Shown here: positions 49,504 to 57,674 of the stretch, piece by piece
Numbering within the stretch: position 1 is the first letter of the stretch
How the letters are laid out: every line of letters starts with the position of its first letter
Source: Clostridia bacterium
GTDB taxonomy: Bacteria > Bacillota > Clostridia > Christensenellales > CAG-138
Length of the DNA stretch: 64,000 bases
NCBI GenBank assembly: GCA_017619735.1
Contig: JAFZRT010000015.1
Span: 1-64,000, forward strand
Direction: 5' to 3'
Notes under the pieces: model-generated
Told to the model about the DNA's origin: nothing
Databases searched by the model: none
Seen by the model: only the letters and a program-made list of their open reading frames with translations
Position numbers and translations under genes: made by a program

Positions 49504-50058
49504 TCATTCCGCTTCTTCAAAAACGGCTCTCAGCTTATTCACCGCACGGTGAGTGCGCGTATCGACGTTCGAAACGCTCATGCCGAGCCTCTTTGCGATC
49601 TCTTTGGAGGGCTGACCGAGATAGAACTTACGCACGATAATCTCCCTGTCGGGTTCGCCGAGTTCGTTCACGGACCGTAGCAGCTCTTCCCTGAGCTGTC
49701 TTTCCTCAAGGTCCGACTCGAGCGAGTATTCGTCCGTAATCTCCGGGGCGTCTTCGGAATCGAGGGACGCCGTGCCCTTTTCCCTGTAACGCCTACGGAG
49801 AGCATCCAGTGCGTTGCGCTTTGCCGTGACGCAAAGCAGTCCTTTTATGCTGTCCGCGGGGCCGAGGTCCTGCGAACACGACCAGAACTCCATAAACGTC
49901 TGTGCGGCGCAGTCCTCGATATCGGCCCGGCAAAACTCAGGCGCGCCGAGCTTGCCCCTTATTATGGAGCATACAAGGCCTCCGTACTTTGCAACGAGCT
50001 TGCTCATTCCGCGTTCGGGATCCGTTTTCAGGATCCGCGCGAGCTTTTCATCCTGCAT
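49504..50058 (-). CDS. Sigma-70 family (ECF-type) RNA polymerase sigma factor
   Basis: About 184 residues with region 2 (DCAAQTFMEFWSCSQD; GLLCVTAKRNALDALRRRYR) and region 4 (LGEPDREIIVRKFYLGQPSK, then EIAKRLGMSVSNVDTRTHRA). It would direct RNA polymerase to a small regulon, probably its own operon. GGAGG lies 6 nt ahead of ATG 50058; a TTG directly before it is also in frame. The stop overlaps the first possible start of the membrane gene. Confidence 0.9.
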   Translation of the reverse strand: MQDEKLARILKTDPERGMSKLVAKYGGLVCSIIRGKLGAPEFCRADIEDCAAQTFMEFWSCSQDLGPADSIKGLLCVTAKRNALDALRRRYREKGTASLDSEDAPEITDEYSLESDLEERQLREELLRSVNELGEPDREIIVRKFYLGQPSKEIAKRLGMSVSNVDTRTHRAVNKLRAVFEEAE

Positions 50059-50234
50059 CAAGCGCCTCCGATGAACTTCATTTGACCGCGATCTGTACTA
50101 ATAATCGCGCTTCGCTGCGAAATCTTACACTTTCGGCTCCATTATACAGCATTTGTCCGGTTTCGTCATCAGCGGTTCTGCGGTTTCGTATCGTTTTGTC
50201 CTGTTTTTCATATAACTATATCGTATATTTTCTC

Positions 50235-50263
50235 TTGACAAATCTTTACTTTTGGTGTATAGT
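50235..50263 (+). promoter_or_regulatory. Promoter of carD-yacL
   Basis: -35 TTGACA at 50235-50240, 17-nt spacer, -10 TATAGT at 50258-50263. Confidence 0.8.
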
Positions 50264-50279
50264 AGCGAATGGGGGAATA

Positions 50280-50295
50280 ATCGGCAATTGCCGAT
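50280..50295. promoter_or_regulatory. Perfect 16-bp palindrome in the carD leader
   Basis: ATCGGCAATTGCCGAT lies about 10 bases after the expected transcription start. A dimeric repressor could bind here. Confidence 0.5.
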
Positions 50296-50355
50296 CGGAT
50301 TTCCATGAAGCAACCTTAGAGCACAGGAGCTGTTGATCGTTTTCGGAGGGATATC

Positions 50356-50820
50356 GTGTTTTCCATTGGGGATTTGGTTTGCTACCCCATGCACGGGGTA
50401 GGCACAGTCGAGGGGATAGTTCGTCAGACTGTATTGGGCGTTGCCGCGGATTACTATTCGCTGCGTTTCGCCAACGGGAAGATGACCGCGCTCGTTCCCG
50501 TCGCCACGGCGGAGAAGGTCGGGCTGAGGCATCTTATCTGTGAGGATGAGTGCCGCAAGGTCCTCTCCTACATGGGCGAGCCCGGCGACAGGGGCAACGA
50601 CAACTGGAACCAGCGTTACCGCGACAATATGGAAAAGATGCGCAAGGGCGACGTTTACGAGGTTGCGGACGTCGTGAAATGCCTCCGCCTCCGCGAAGCC
50701 GAAAAGGGTCTTTCCGCCGGCGAAAGGAAAATGCTCTCCACCGCGAAGCTCATCATAGCGGGCGAGATCGCGACAGTGCTTAAAGTCGATCAGGCAGAGA
50801 TCGAGGAAAAGATCTGCTGA
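50356..50820 (+). CDS. CarD-family transcription regulator
   Basis: 154 residues with an N-terminal RNA-polymerase-interacting domain like that in TRCF (MFSIGDLVCYPMHGVGTVEG) and a C-terminal helical part that ends DQAEIEEKIC. CarD/CdnL proteins stabilise open promoter complexes, especially at rRNA genes. The start is GTG 50356 with GGAGGG at 50345-50350. It is followed by yacL in the same operon, a common order in Bacillota. Confidence 0.88.
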   Translation: MFSIGDLVCYPMHGVGTVEGIVRQTVLGVAADYYSLRFANGKMTALVPVATAEKVGLRHLICEDECRKVLSYMGEPGDRGNDNWNQRYRDNMEKMRKGDVYEVADVVKCLRLREAEKGLSAGERKMLSTAKLIIAGEIATVLKVDQAEIEEKIC

Positions 50821-50851
50821 CATAATAATTCTATAACAAAGGAGAATGCAA

Positions 50852-51946
50852 TTGAAGAAAAACTACCTTCGTCCGCTCATCACGATACTGGGCATGTTCC
50901 TCGGGTTCGGCATCGTGTGGGCGATCTATAAGAATCAGGATGAATTGGGCCTCACGGCTTTTTTTGCGGGCTCGCCGTCCTGGCTTCGGACTGTGCTTTA
51001 CGCCGTCTCGGCTGTGCTTTTCGGTGTCATATTCTTTTTTCTTTCTACGGGCATCATAAACAGCATCGTCAAGCTCACGAGCAAGGTCGAGCGCAAGACC
51101 TCCGAAATGTCCATGCAGCAGATCTTCGTCGGCGTCATAGGCCTGCTCATAGGTCTCGTTATTGCCGCGCTGATCAGCCTGCTGATACAGAAGATCCCCT
51201 TCGCGGCGATAAGGCTGATGCTTAACGTCATCGTCTTTGCCGTGCTCGCCTACCTCGGGTGGAAGATCCCGACGAGCAGGAGCAGGGAGTTCAATCTTCC
51301 CAACTGGTTCAGAAGGGGCGATCCCTCCGTGCGCACCGATCCCGTCAGCGCCAAGCCGAAGGTGCTCGACACCTCCGCGATAATCGACGGCCGCTTTTTC
51401 GACGTGTTCCGGACGGGCATAATCGAGGGAAAGATCGTTGTGCCGCAGTTCGTGCTCGACGAATTAAGGCATATTGCGGACAGCTCCGACCCGCTGAAGC
51501 GCGCGAGAGGACGCAGGGGCCTAGACTCCATAAACTCCATGCAGGAGGAGTATCCCGAAAGACTGACGGTCTCCCCCGCCGACTACCCCGAGCTGCAGGA
51601 GGTCGATACGAAGCTTTTGAAACTCACGAGCGATCTCGGCGGCGTTGCCGTCACCAACGACTACAACCTCGGCAAGGTGGCCGCGGTGCAGTCCGTGCCG
51701 GTATTCAACATTAACGACCTTGCGAACTCGCTGCGCATCAACGTCGTCGCCGGAGAAACGATCGAAGCGGCAATAGTCAAAGAGGGCAAGGAGTACGGAC
51801 AGGGCGTAGCATATTTCGACGACGGCACAATGATAGTTATCGACGGCGCTGCGAAGCTCGTCGGAGAAACGGTCCCCGCCGTGGTAACGAGCGTTCTGCA
51901 GACCTCCGCCGGCAGAATGGTATTCGCAAAGATCGACGAGCAGTGA
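50852..51946 (+). CDS. yacL: YacL-like PIN-TRAM membrane protein
   Basis: 364 residues. Four helices over the first 140 residues (LITILGMFLGFGIVWAIY; VLYAVSAVLFGVIFFFLSTG; FVGVIGLLIGLVIAALISLL; LNVIVFAVLAYLGWKI) precede a PIN nuclease-like domain with acidic sites in VLDTSAIIDGRFF and DELRHIAD, and a C-terminal TRAM-like part. The start TTG 50852 (MKKNYLRPL) fits AAAGGAG 7 nt upstream; ATG 50846 overlaps the SD. Function is unclear, possibly membrane-bound RNA handling. Confidence 0.88.
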   Translation: MKKNYLRPLITILGMFLGFGIVWAIYKNQDELGLTAFFAGSPSWLRTVLYAVSAVLFGVIFFFLSTGIINSIVKLTSKVERKTSEMSMQQIFVGVIGLLIGLVIAALISLLIQKIPFAAIRLMLNVIVFAVLAYLGWKIPTSRSREFNLPNWFRRGDPSVRTDPVSAKPKVLDTSAIIDGRFFDVFRTGIIEGKIVVPQFVLDELRHIADSSDPLKRARGRRGLDSINSMQEEYPERLTVSPADYPELQEVDTKLLKLTSDLGGVAVTNDYNLGKVAAVQSVPVFNINDLANSLRINVVAGETIEAAIVKEGKEYGQGVAYFDDGTMIVIDGAAKLVGETVPAVVTSVLQTSAGRMVFAKIDEQ

Positions 51947-51979
51947 CAAATTATATAATATCGTCCGCAGAAATCGATA

Positions 51980-52008
51980 TTGACAAGGCAAATTAAGTTT
52001 GGTATAAT
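51980..52008 (+). promoter_or_regulatory. Promoter of the two tRNA-Ser genes
   Basis: -35 TTGACA at 51980-51985, 17-nt spacer, -10 TATAAT at 52003-52008: full consensus. Confidence 0.9.
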
Positions 52009-52036
52009 TCGGCTGCTGCACAGTTGGCAGCGCTAT

Positions 52037-52125
52037 GGAGAGATGGCCGAGTGGTTTAAGGCGCCGGTCTTGAAAACCGGTGATGTCGCAAGGCACCGGG
52101 GGTTCAAATCCCTCTCTCTCCGCCA
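52037..52125 (+). tRNA. tRNA-Ser (anticodon TGA)
   Basis: Acceptor GGAGAGA at 52037-52043 pairs with TCTCTCC at 52115-52121, followed by G and an encoded CCA. The anticodon TGA lies in CTTGAAA. A long variable arm marks a class II serine tRNA. Confidence 0.96.
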
Positions 52126-52138
52126 AACCTAATAATAT

Positions 52139-52230
52139 GGAGAAGTACCCAAGAGGTCGAAGGGGCTCCCCTGCTAAGGGAGTAGGATCTGCGAAGGGTC
52201 GCCGGGGTTCAAATCCCCGCTTCTCCGCCA
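52139..52230 (+). tRNA. tRNA-Ser (anticodon GCT)
   Basis: Acceptor GGAGAAG at 52139-52145 pairs with CTTCTCC at 52220-52226, then G and CCA. The anticodon loop CTGCTAA gives GCT. A long variable arm (about 20 nt) is present. Confidence 0.96.
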
Positions 52231-52235
52231 TGTAA

Positions 52236-52262
52236 AAGAGCTCGGCAAGGCCGGGCTCTTTT
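52236..52262 (+). terminator. Terminator of the tRNA operon
   Basis: AAGAGCTCGGC at 52236-52246 pairs with GCCGGGCTCTT at 52250-52260 (one G:T), then TT. Confidence 0.75.
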
Positions 52263-52440
52263 GCATGGCGCATTTGAGCAAAAGGGATTTGAAGGGCGGA
52301 ATAGCGAACCATCCTGTGGATGGTTTGCCCGCCCCGGGGTTTTTGCATGGCCGAAGCTGCGCAGCGCGGAGCGCAAGCAGCAAGAGCCAGTATGCAAAAA
52401 CCAAATCCCCGCTCTACTCCCCCTCCCTCTTCTCCTTTCT
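52263..52440. other. Non-coding stretch with several hairpins and a tRNA-like scrap
   Basis: No gene seen. AACCATC and GATGGTT form a hairpin at about 52308-52326. GGTTTTTGCAT at 52338-52348 and ATGCAAAAACC at 52392-52402 enclose an inner GCTGC/GCAGC stem. AAATCCCCGCT at 52403-52413 repeats the 3' part of tRNA-Ser (GCT), hinting at a decayed duplicate or an old attachment site. Confidence 0.5.
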
Positions 52441-52445
52441 CACCC

Positions 52446-52473
52446 TTGCAATTCTTCGCCGATATGATATAAT
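52446..52473 (+). promoter_or_regulatory. trkA promoter
   Basis: -35 TTGCAA at 52446-52451, 16-nt spacer, -10 TATAAT at 52468-52473. Confidence 0.75.
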
Positions 52474-52508
52474 GATATTTGGTAAATTATTATTTCGAGG
52501 TCTCTCAA

Positions 52509-53867
52509 ATGAAGATAATCGTTGCAGGTTACGGAAAAGTCGGTTCCGCGCTTACAAGGCAGCTCTCCGCCGAGGGCTATGACCTGACCATAATCGATTC
52601 CAACAGGAAAATGCTTGAGTCCGGTCAGGAGCTTTACGACGTACTCGGCGTATACGGCAACTGCGCCACGATGGACGTTTTGTCCGAAGCGGGCGTCAAG
52701 AACGCCGATCTGCTCATCGCCGCCACCAACGCGGACGAGGTCAACCTCCTCTGCTGCCTCACCGCACATAAGCTAAACAAAAACATACACACGATCGCGC
52801 GCATCCGCAACCCGGAATACAGCGAGCAGATCGTCATGATGCGCGATTCGCTCGGCCTGTCGCTCCTCGTCAATCCCGAGAAGCAGGCCGCGCAGGAGAT
52901 CGAGCGTCTTATCAGATACCCCGGCTTCCAGAAGCGCGAAAGGTTCGCTCACGGCAGGGTCGAGATCGCCGAACTGCGCGTTTCCGCCGACAGCCCTTTG
53001 AACGAGCTTCCCCTTTCTCAGCTTGAAAGCGAGACCAAGTGTCACTGCCTCGTCTGCACCGTTTTGAGAAACGGCGAAGCGATCACCCCGCGCGGCAGCT
53101 TCGTGCTGAAGGAGGGCGACCGCGTTTTCCTGACAGCCACGACGAACGAGCTCGCAAGACTGCTTAAGAGCCTCGGCATCGTCACTCATAAGGTCAAGCG
53201 CGTCATCATCTGCGGCGGAGGCGGCAGCGCATACTATCTCGCGCAGATGCTCGACAAGGCAAATATCGACGTCCAGATCATCGAACGCAGCGCCGAAAAA
53301 TGCGTGCATCTTGCCGAACTGCTCCCCAATGCGAGCATCGTGAACGCGGACGCTTCCGACATGACGCTCTGGGAGAGCGAGCGGCTTACCGCCGACGACG
53401 CCATTGTCGCCATGACCGGGCTCGACGAGCTCAACATCATCATTTCCATATACGTTCAGAGCTGCGGTGTAAATCAGATAATCACGAAGCTGAGCCGTAC
53501 GGAAAGCTCCGCCGTGCTCGACCGTCTTGCTTTGGGCAGCGTGATCTGCCCCAAGGATCTTTGCAGCAATACGATAGTCGGCTACGTCCGCGGTATGAAG
53601 AACCAGACGGGCGCTTCAATCGCCGTGCACAGGATAGCTGACGGCAAGGCCGAGGCGACAGAGTTCCACGTTTCGAAGGACACGCCGAACTGCGGCGTTC
53701 CGCTCCGCGATATCAAGCTCAAGAAGAACGTGCTGATAGCTTCCATACTGCATCTGTCCCAGTGCCTTATCCCGAACGGCGATTCACGCTTCTATCCGGG
53801 CGACACAGTGATAGTCGTTTCCAACAGCGACAGCGCCATTTCCAGCTTGAACGATATTTTCGAATGA
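52509..53867 (+). CDS. trkA: TrkA potassium-uptake regulatory subunit
   Basis: NAD-binding RCK protein that gates TrkH. Two RCK_N domains: MKIIVAGYGKVGSALTRQLS at the start (GxGxxG) and RVIICGGGGSAYYLAQML near 235. RCK_C halves follow each (EIAELRVSADSPLNELPLSQ; ATEFHVSKDTPNCGVPL). At 452 residues it is the two-fold form seen with TrkH. GAGG at 52497-52500 precedes ATG 52509. trkH follows 10 bases later. Confidence 0.93.
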   Translation: MKIIVAGYGKVGSALTRQLSAEGYDLTIIDSNRKMLESGQELYDVLGVYGNCATMDVLSEAGVKNADLLIAATNADEVNLLCCLTAHKLNKNIHTIARIRNPEYSEQIVMMRDSLGLSLLVNPEKQAAQEIERLIRYPGFQKRERFAHGRVEIAELRVSADSPLNELPLSQLESETKCHCLVCTVLRNGEAITPRGSFVLKEGDRVFLTATTNELARLLKSLGIVTHKVKRVIICGGGGSAYYLAQMLDKANIDVQIIERSAEKCVHLAELLPNASIVNADASDMTLWESERLTADDAIVAMTGLDELNIIISIYVQSCGVNQIITKLSRTESSAVLDRLALGSVICPKDLCSNTIVGYVRGMKNQTGASIAVHRIADGKAEATEFHVSKDTPNCGVPLRDIKLKKNVLIASILHLSQCLIPNGDSRFYPGDTVIVVSNSDSAISSLNDIFE

Positions 53868-53877
53868 GGTCCGATCC

Positions 53878-55332
53878 ATGAACTTTCGAATGATAGGGCG
53901 AATAATCTCGTTCATACTCATAGTCGAAGCGATATTCATGCTCCCCGGCATGCTTCTGTGCGCTTTCGGCGGGCAGAGCTGGTCCGCGATCTCCTTCCTC
54001 ATCTCCATCGCGATAATACTGGCGTTTGCGACAGGGCTTTGGCTCATCACGAGAAAGGCGCCGAAGGGATTCTTCTCCCGAGACGGCCTCGTCTGCGTAG
54101 GTCTTTCATGGATCACGATGAGCGTGTTCGGCGCGCTTCCCTTCTATATCTCGCATGAGATCCCCTCCTACATCGACTCGCTGTTCGAGATCGCATCCGG
54201 CTTCTCCACGACCGGCGCTTCGATACTGAACGACGTCGAATCGCTGTCGAAGGGCATACTGCTCTGGCGCAGCACGAGCCACTGGCTGGGCGGTATGGGC
54301 GTGCTCGTATTCCTTCTCGCTCTCGTCCCGATCAGCGGGCGCAACGACGGCTTCACTATGCACCTCCTGCGGGCGGAGAGCCCCGGCCCCGACGTGGGCA
54401 AGCTCGTCCCCCGCATGAAGCAGACCGCGATCATACTTTACGGCCTGTACATACTCCTTACCGTACTCGATTTCATATTCCTTGTCATCGGCAAAATGCC
54501 CGTATTCGACGCGGTATGTATCGCGATAGGCACTGCCGGCACCGGCGGATTCGGCGTTCTGAACACTAGCATAGGCAGCTATTCGCCCTATATCCAGACG
54601 GTCTGTACGGTGTTCATGTTCCTGTTCGGCGTGAACTTCACATGCTATTATCTGCTCTTCTGCGGCAAGATCAAGAACGTGCTGAAGGATGAGGAGCTCC
54701 ACTGGTACCTCGGCATCGCGTTCGTCTGCATCACCGTGATCACGATAAGCGTGCGGCACCTCTACCCCACCTTCGGCGATACGCTCCGCCACTCCGCGTT
54801 CCAGGTCGGCTCGCTGCTGTCCTCGACCGGTTTCTCGACGACAGACTTCGATATCTGGCCCGCTCTGCCCAAGGCGATACTGTTCTCGCTCATGTTCATC
54901 GGCGCGAGCGCGGGTTCTACGGGCGGAGGCTTCAAGGTCGGCAGGGCGCTTATGGCCGCGAAGATAATGCGGCGCAACGTCCGCCAGATACTCTATCCGC
55001 AGCGCGTCGAGGTCGTTCGGATGAACGGGCGCGTTGTTGACGAGAACGTCCTGCGGAACACCAACGCTTACCTTTGCACCTACATCATCATAATCATTGT
55101 GAGCTTCCTTGTCGTATCGCTCGACGATTTCACCACGGCGACGAACCTCACGGCGGTTGTCTCCTGCTTCAACAACATGGGCCCGGGTCTTGAAGGCATC
55201 GGCCCGACGCTCAATTACAGCGGCTACAGCGTGCTGTCGAAGATAGTTCTGATATTCGACATGCTCGCCGGAAGACTGGAGATATTCCCGATACTCGTGC
55301 TCTTCTCAAGGAGCGCATGGAAGCGCAGATAA
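53878..55332 (+). CDS. trkH: TrkH potassium transporter
   Basis: Ion-conducting membrane subunit, 484 residues, about ten helices. Selectivity-filter loops are visible: GFSTTGASILNDVE, GTAGTGGFGVLNTSIG, STGFSTTDFDIWPA and FNNMGPGLEGIGPTLN, each with the Gly that lines the pore. GASAGSTGGGFKVGRALM is the family helix-bend motif. GAGG precedes ATG 53878. It works with TrkA directly upstream and ends before a bidirectional terminator. Confidence 0.95.
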   Translation: MNFRMIGRIISFILIVEAIFMLPGMLLCAFGGQSWSAISFLISIAIILAFATGLWLITRKAPKGFFSRDGLVCVGLSWITMSVFGALPFYISHEIPSYIDSLFEIASGFSTTGASILNDVESLSKGILLWRSTSHWLGGMGVLVFLLALVPISGRNDGFTMHLLRAESPGPDVGKLVPRMKQTAIILYGLYILLTVLDFIFLVIGKMPVFDAVCIAIGTAGTGGFGVLNTSIGSYSPYIQTVCTVFMFLFGVNFTCYYLLFCGKIKNVLKDEELHWYLGIAFVCITVITISVRHLYPTFGDTLRHSAFQVGSLLSSTGFSTTDFDIWPALPKAILFSLMFIGASAGSTGGGFKVGRALMAAKIMRRNVRQILYPQRVEVVRMNGRVVDENVLRNTNAYLCTYIIIIIVSFLVVSLDDFTTATNLTAVVSCFNNMGPGLEGIGPTLNYSGYSVLSKIVLIFDMLAGRLEIFPILVLFSRSAWKRR

Positions 55333-55344
55333 CGACGCAAAATC

Positions 55345-55379
55345 AAAGAGCCGGATGCAGAGAGCACCGGCTCTTTTTT
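55345..55379. terminator. Terminator after trkH
   Basis: AAAGAGCCGG at 55345-55354 pairs with CCGGCTCTTT at 55367-55376, with a T-run on the plus strand. It also separates the convergent gx gene. Confidence 0.88.
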
Positions 55380-55389
55380 ATCGCCCTGT

Positions 55390-55887
55390 TCAGGCCTTCA
55401 GATCGATCTTGGACACGAGCAAAGCTCCGACGGCTCCCACTGCGAGGCCGGTCACAACGCCGCTTAAAACGAGCGCAGGGAGCCAATACGCGATCTCCCG
55501 CGTGCCCATCAAAACGATCGCCATGAGTATCTGCCCCGCATTGTGCGAAACGGCTCCGGCGACGCTCGCTCCCACGGGAGAGAACACGCCGGTTATTTTC
55601 AGGAGGCCCATCACGAGGATCGACAGCGCGGCTCCCGCGGCGGAGTAGGCGAACGACGCGGCGCTGCCGAAGAGAAGCGCCGTGAGCGCCACCCGAACGG
55701 CGGAGACGGCGGCCGCGCTCTTCCAGTCGAGCTTGATGAGCAGGAAAAGCGTGACAAGGTTGGCAAGACCGAGCTTTACGCCGGGTACAGCGACGGAAAC
55801 GGGTATGAACGTCTCGACGTAGGAGAGCACCATCGCGGCGGCGGTCGAAATGCCGAGTATTGTCAGCTTTCGGACGTTCGTCTTCAT
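55390..55887 (-). CDS. Gx transporter family membrane protein (HepS1-like)
   Basis: 165 residues, about five helices (AAAMVLSYVETFIPVSVAVP; NLVTLFLLIKLDWKSAAAVS; AAGAALSILVMGLLKITGV; ...). Gx transporter proteins resemble ECF-type S-components and have been called heptaprenyl diphosphate synthase component I. They are often located next to NusG domain II genes. The start overlaps the upstream NusG-II gene by 4 bases. It is the last gene of the rnf operon. Confidence 0.8.
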   Translation of the reverse strand: MKTNVRKLTILGISTAAAMVLSYVETFIPVSVAVPGVKLGLANLVTLFLLIKLDWKSAAAVSAVRVALTALLFGSAASFAYSAAGAALSILVMGLLKITGVFSPVGASVAGAVSHNAGQILMAIVLMGTREIAYWLPALVLSGVVTGLAVGAVGALLVSKIDLKA

Positions 55888-56252
55888 GAAGCCGTATCCA
55901 CCCCGCTTTCGCCCTCTATGCGTATGACGAGACGGTGAGGAAGGCAGATTATGGTCTCCCCCGTCCTCGATATGGCGGGCTGCTTCACGCAGAGCTTATC
56001 GGGGCAGTCGGCCGACACGACGCTCGCCCTGCCGCCCGCTATCACGAGAGTGTTCACGTGACCGTCACCCGTAACGATCTCTACGCTCATATCATCGCCG
56101 AGAGGGTATCTCGCGGTCTCTTTGCCGTCGATCTCCACGACCGCAAATTCGCCCGTTTTATGGGTAAAACGGATCACGCCCCATGCGGCGATAGCCAGTA
56201 CAAGGAGCGCGACCGATAGAATGATATCGTTTCTTAACCTTTTGTTCTTCAT
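55884..56252 (-). CDS. NusG domain II-containing membrane protein
   Basis: 122 residues. One N-terminal helix (about 9-28, IILSVALLVLAIAAWGVI) precedes a NusG-II beta domain: EFAVVEIDGKETARYPLGDD and KLCVKQPAISRTGETIICLP. The two cysteines in DCPDKLC and the one in IICLPHRL are conserved in this family. It lies in rnf operons of many Clostridia, so a role in Rnf assembly or flavin loading is possible. Start and stop both overlap neighbours. Confidence 0.9.
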   Translation of the reverse strand: MKNKRLRNDIILSVALLVLAIAAWGVIRFTHKTGEFAVVEIDGKETARYPLGDDMSVEIVTGDGHVNTLVIAGGRASVVSADCPDKLCVKQPAISRTGETIICLPHRLVIRIEGESGVDTAS

Positions 56253-57067
56253 CAGAACCTGTGTTTGCCGGAGAAATCGGCAAACTTGATCGCATGGACG
56301 GGGCACTTCTCCTCGCACTTGCCGCAGCTGACGCATTTATCGTAGTCGATAACGGCAAGGTTGTTTACGAGGCTTATCGCGCCCTGTTCGCAGTTCCTCA
56401 CACAGAGGCCGCAGCCCAGACAGCCGGCGGAGCATTTCGCTCTGACGACGGCGCCCTTTTCGTGGCTGGAGCACACAACGACAACGCGGCGAACGTCCGG
56501 GAACAGCTCTATGAGGTGGTTCGGGCAGGTCTTTGCGCACAGGCCGCAGCCGACGCATTTGCGGGTGTCGACGTGAGCTATGCCGTTCTCGATGCAGATG
56601 GCGTCCTGCGGGCAGACCTTCTGGCAGTCGCCGAGGCCAAGGCAGCCCATGGTGCACATGCCGCTGCCGCCGTAGAGCATCTGCGCCGCGGCGCAGGACT
56701 CGATGCCCTCATAGATATGCTTCTGCTTGCGGTTGAAGCAGTCGCCGCTGCAGTGCACGAACGCGACCTGCTCTATGACGTCCTCCGCCTCCACGCCCAG
56801 CACGTCGGCGACCTTTTTGGCCACCGCGTCCGCTCCCGGGACGCAAAGGTTCGTTTTCGTACCCGGCACCTCCGCGAGCGCTTTTGCATATCCGTCGCAG
56901 CCGGTGAAGCCGCAGGCGCCGCAGTTTGCGCCCGGCAGACACTCACGGATCCTGACCTCTTTTTCATTTACGGGGACGCTCATGAAATGGGACGCCACGG
57001 CGAGAATGCCCGCGCAGGCGAAGCCGATGAGCGTAACAACGATTATCGCTAAAAGTATCGGACTCAT
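56252..57067 (-). CDS. rnfB: Rnf electron-transport complex subunit B
   Basis: Ferredoxin-like subunit that accepts electrons from reduced ferredoxin. An N-terminal helix (5-27) anchors it. A Cys-rich start (CLPGANCGACGFTGCDGYA) holds a 4Fe-4S site, and later CVGCGLCAKTCP, CLGCGLCVRNC and CVSCGKCEEKCP give further 4Fe-4S clusters; total Cys content allows about six. At 271 residues it is normal for Clostridia. It is closely packed with rnfA and the NusG-II gene. Confidence 0.97.
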   Translation of the reverse strand: MSPILLAIIVVTLIGFACAGILAVASHFMSVPVNEKEVRIRECLPGANCGACGFTGCDGYAKALAEVPGTKTNLCVPGADAVAKKVADVLGVEAEDVIEQVAFVHCSGDCFNRKQKHIYEGIESCAAAQMLYGGSGMCTMGCLGLGDCQKVCPQDAICIENGIAHVDTRKCVGCGLCAKTCPNHLIELFPDVRRVVVVCSSHEKGAVVRAKCSAGCLGCGLCVRNCEQGAISLVNNLAVIDYDKCVSCGKCEEKCPVHAIKFADFSGKHRF

Positions 57068-57071
57068 ATCA

Positions 57072-57674
57072 TCACTCCCCGAAAAGACTCGTCACAATGC
57101 CGCCGAAGCCGTAGAAGGCCATGGAGACGATGGAAGCCGCGGCAAGCGTGATGGGGATCCCGCGGAAGGCCTTGGGAGGATCGGACTCCTCCATCCTTTC
57201 GCGAACGCCCGCGAATATGACCATCGCAAGCAGGAAACCGAGGCCGCAGCCAAGGGAGCTCACCATCGACTGCAGGAATGTGTAGCCGTCGGTGATATTG
57301 TTGATGGTAACGCCCAGAACGGCACAGTTGGTCGTGATGAGGGGCAGATACACGCCGAGCGACTTATGCAGCGAAGGCAGGAAGCGCTTGAGCACTATCT
57401 CCACGAACTGCACGAGAGCCGCAATGACGAGTATGAACACTATCGTCTGCAGATACCCCATGCCGTTCGGGTCGAGGAGATAGGTCTGTATGGGCCAAGT
57501 CGCGGCGGTGGCGAGGAGCATTACGAATATGACCGCGATGCCCATGCCGGACGCCTGATCGAGCTTTTTCGAAACACCGAGGAACGGGCAAATGCCCAGG
57601 AACTTCGAAAGCACGTAGTTGTTGACCAGTACGGAGGTCATTATGATCTTAAGCAGAAGCTTGAACTCTGTCAT
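57072..57674 (-). CDS. rnfA: Rnf complex subunit A
   Basis: 200 residues, six helices. MTSVLVNNYVLSKFLGICPF and LGVYLPLITTNCAVLGVTIN are the RnfA hallmarks, each with Cys that may hold a cluster at the membrane core. It is paired with RnfE, which has inverted topology. Directly follows rnfE (adjacent stop and start) and precedes rnfB by 4 bases. Confidence 0.97.
   Translation of the reverse strand: MTEFKLLLKIIMTSVLVNNYVLSKFLGICPFLGVSKKLDQASGMGIAVIFVMLLATAATWPIQTYLLDPNGMGYLQTIVFILVIAALVQFVEIVLKRFLPSLHKSLGVYLPLITTNCAVLGVTINNITDGYTFLQSMVSSLGCGLGFLLAMVIFAGVRERMEESDPPKAFRGIPITLAAASIVSMAFYGFGGIVTSLFGE

Noticed and set aside
51943-51952. Further GTGACAAATT after yacL resembling the start of rlmD-tail copies
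   Set aside because: Only ten bases match and the following sequence does not continue the repeat; chance is likely.
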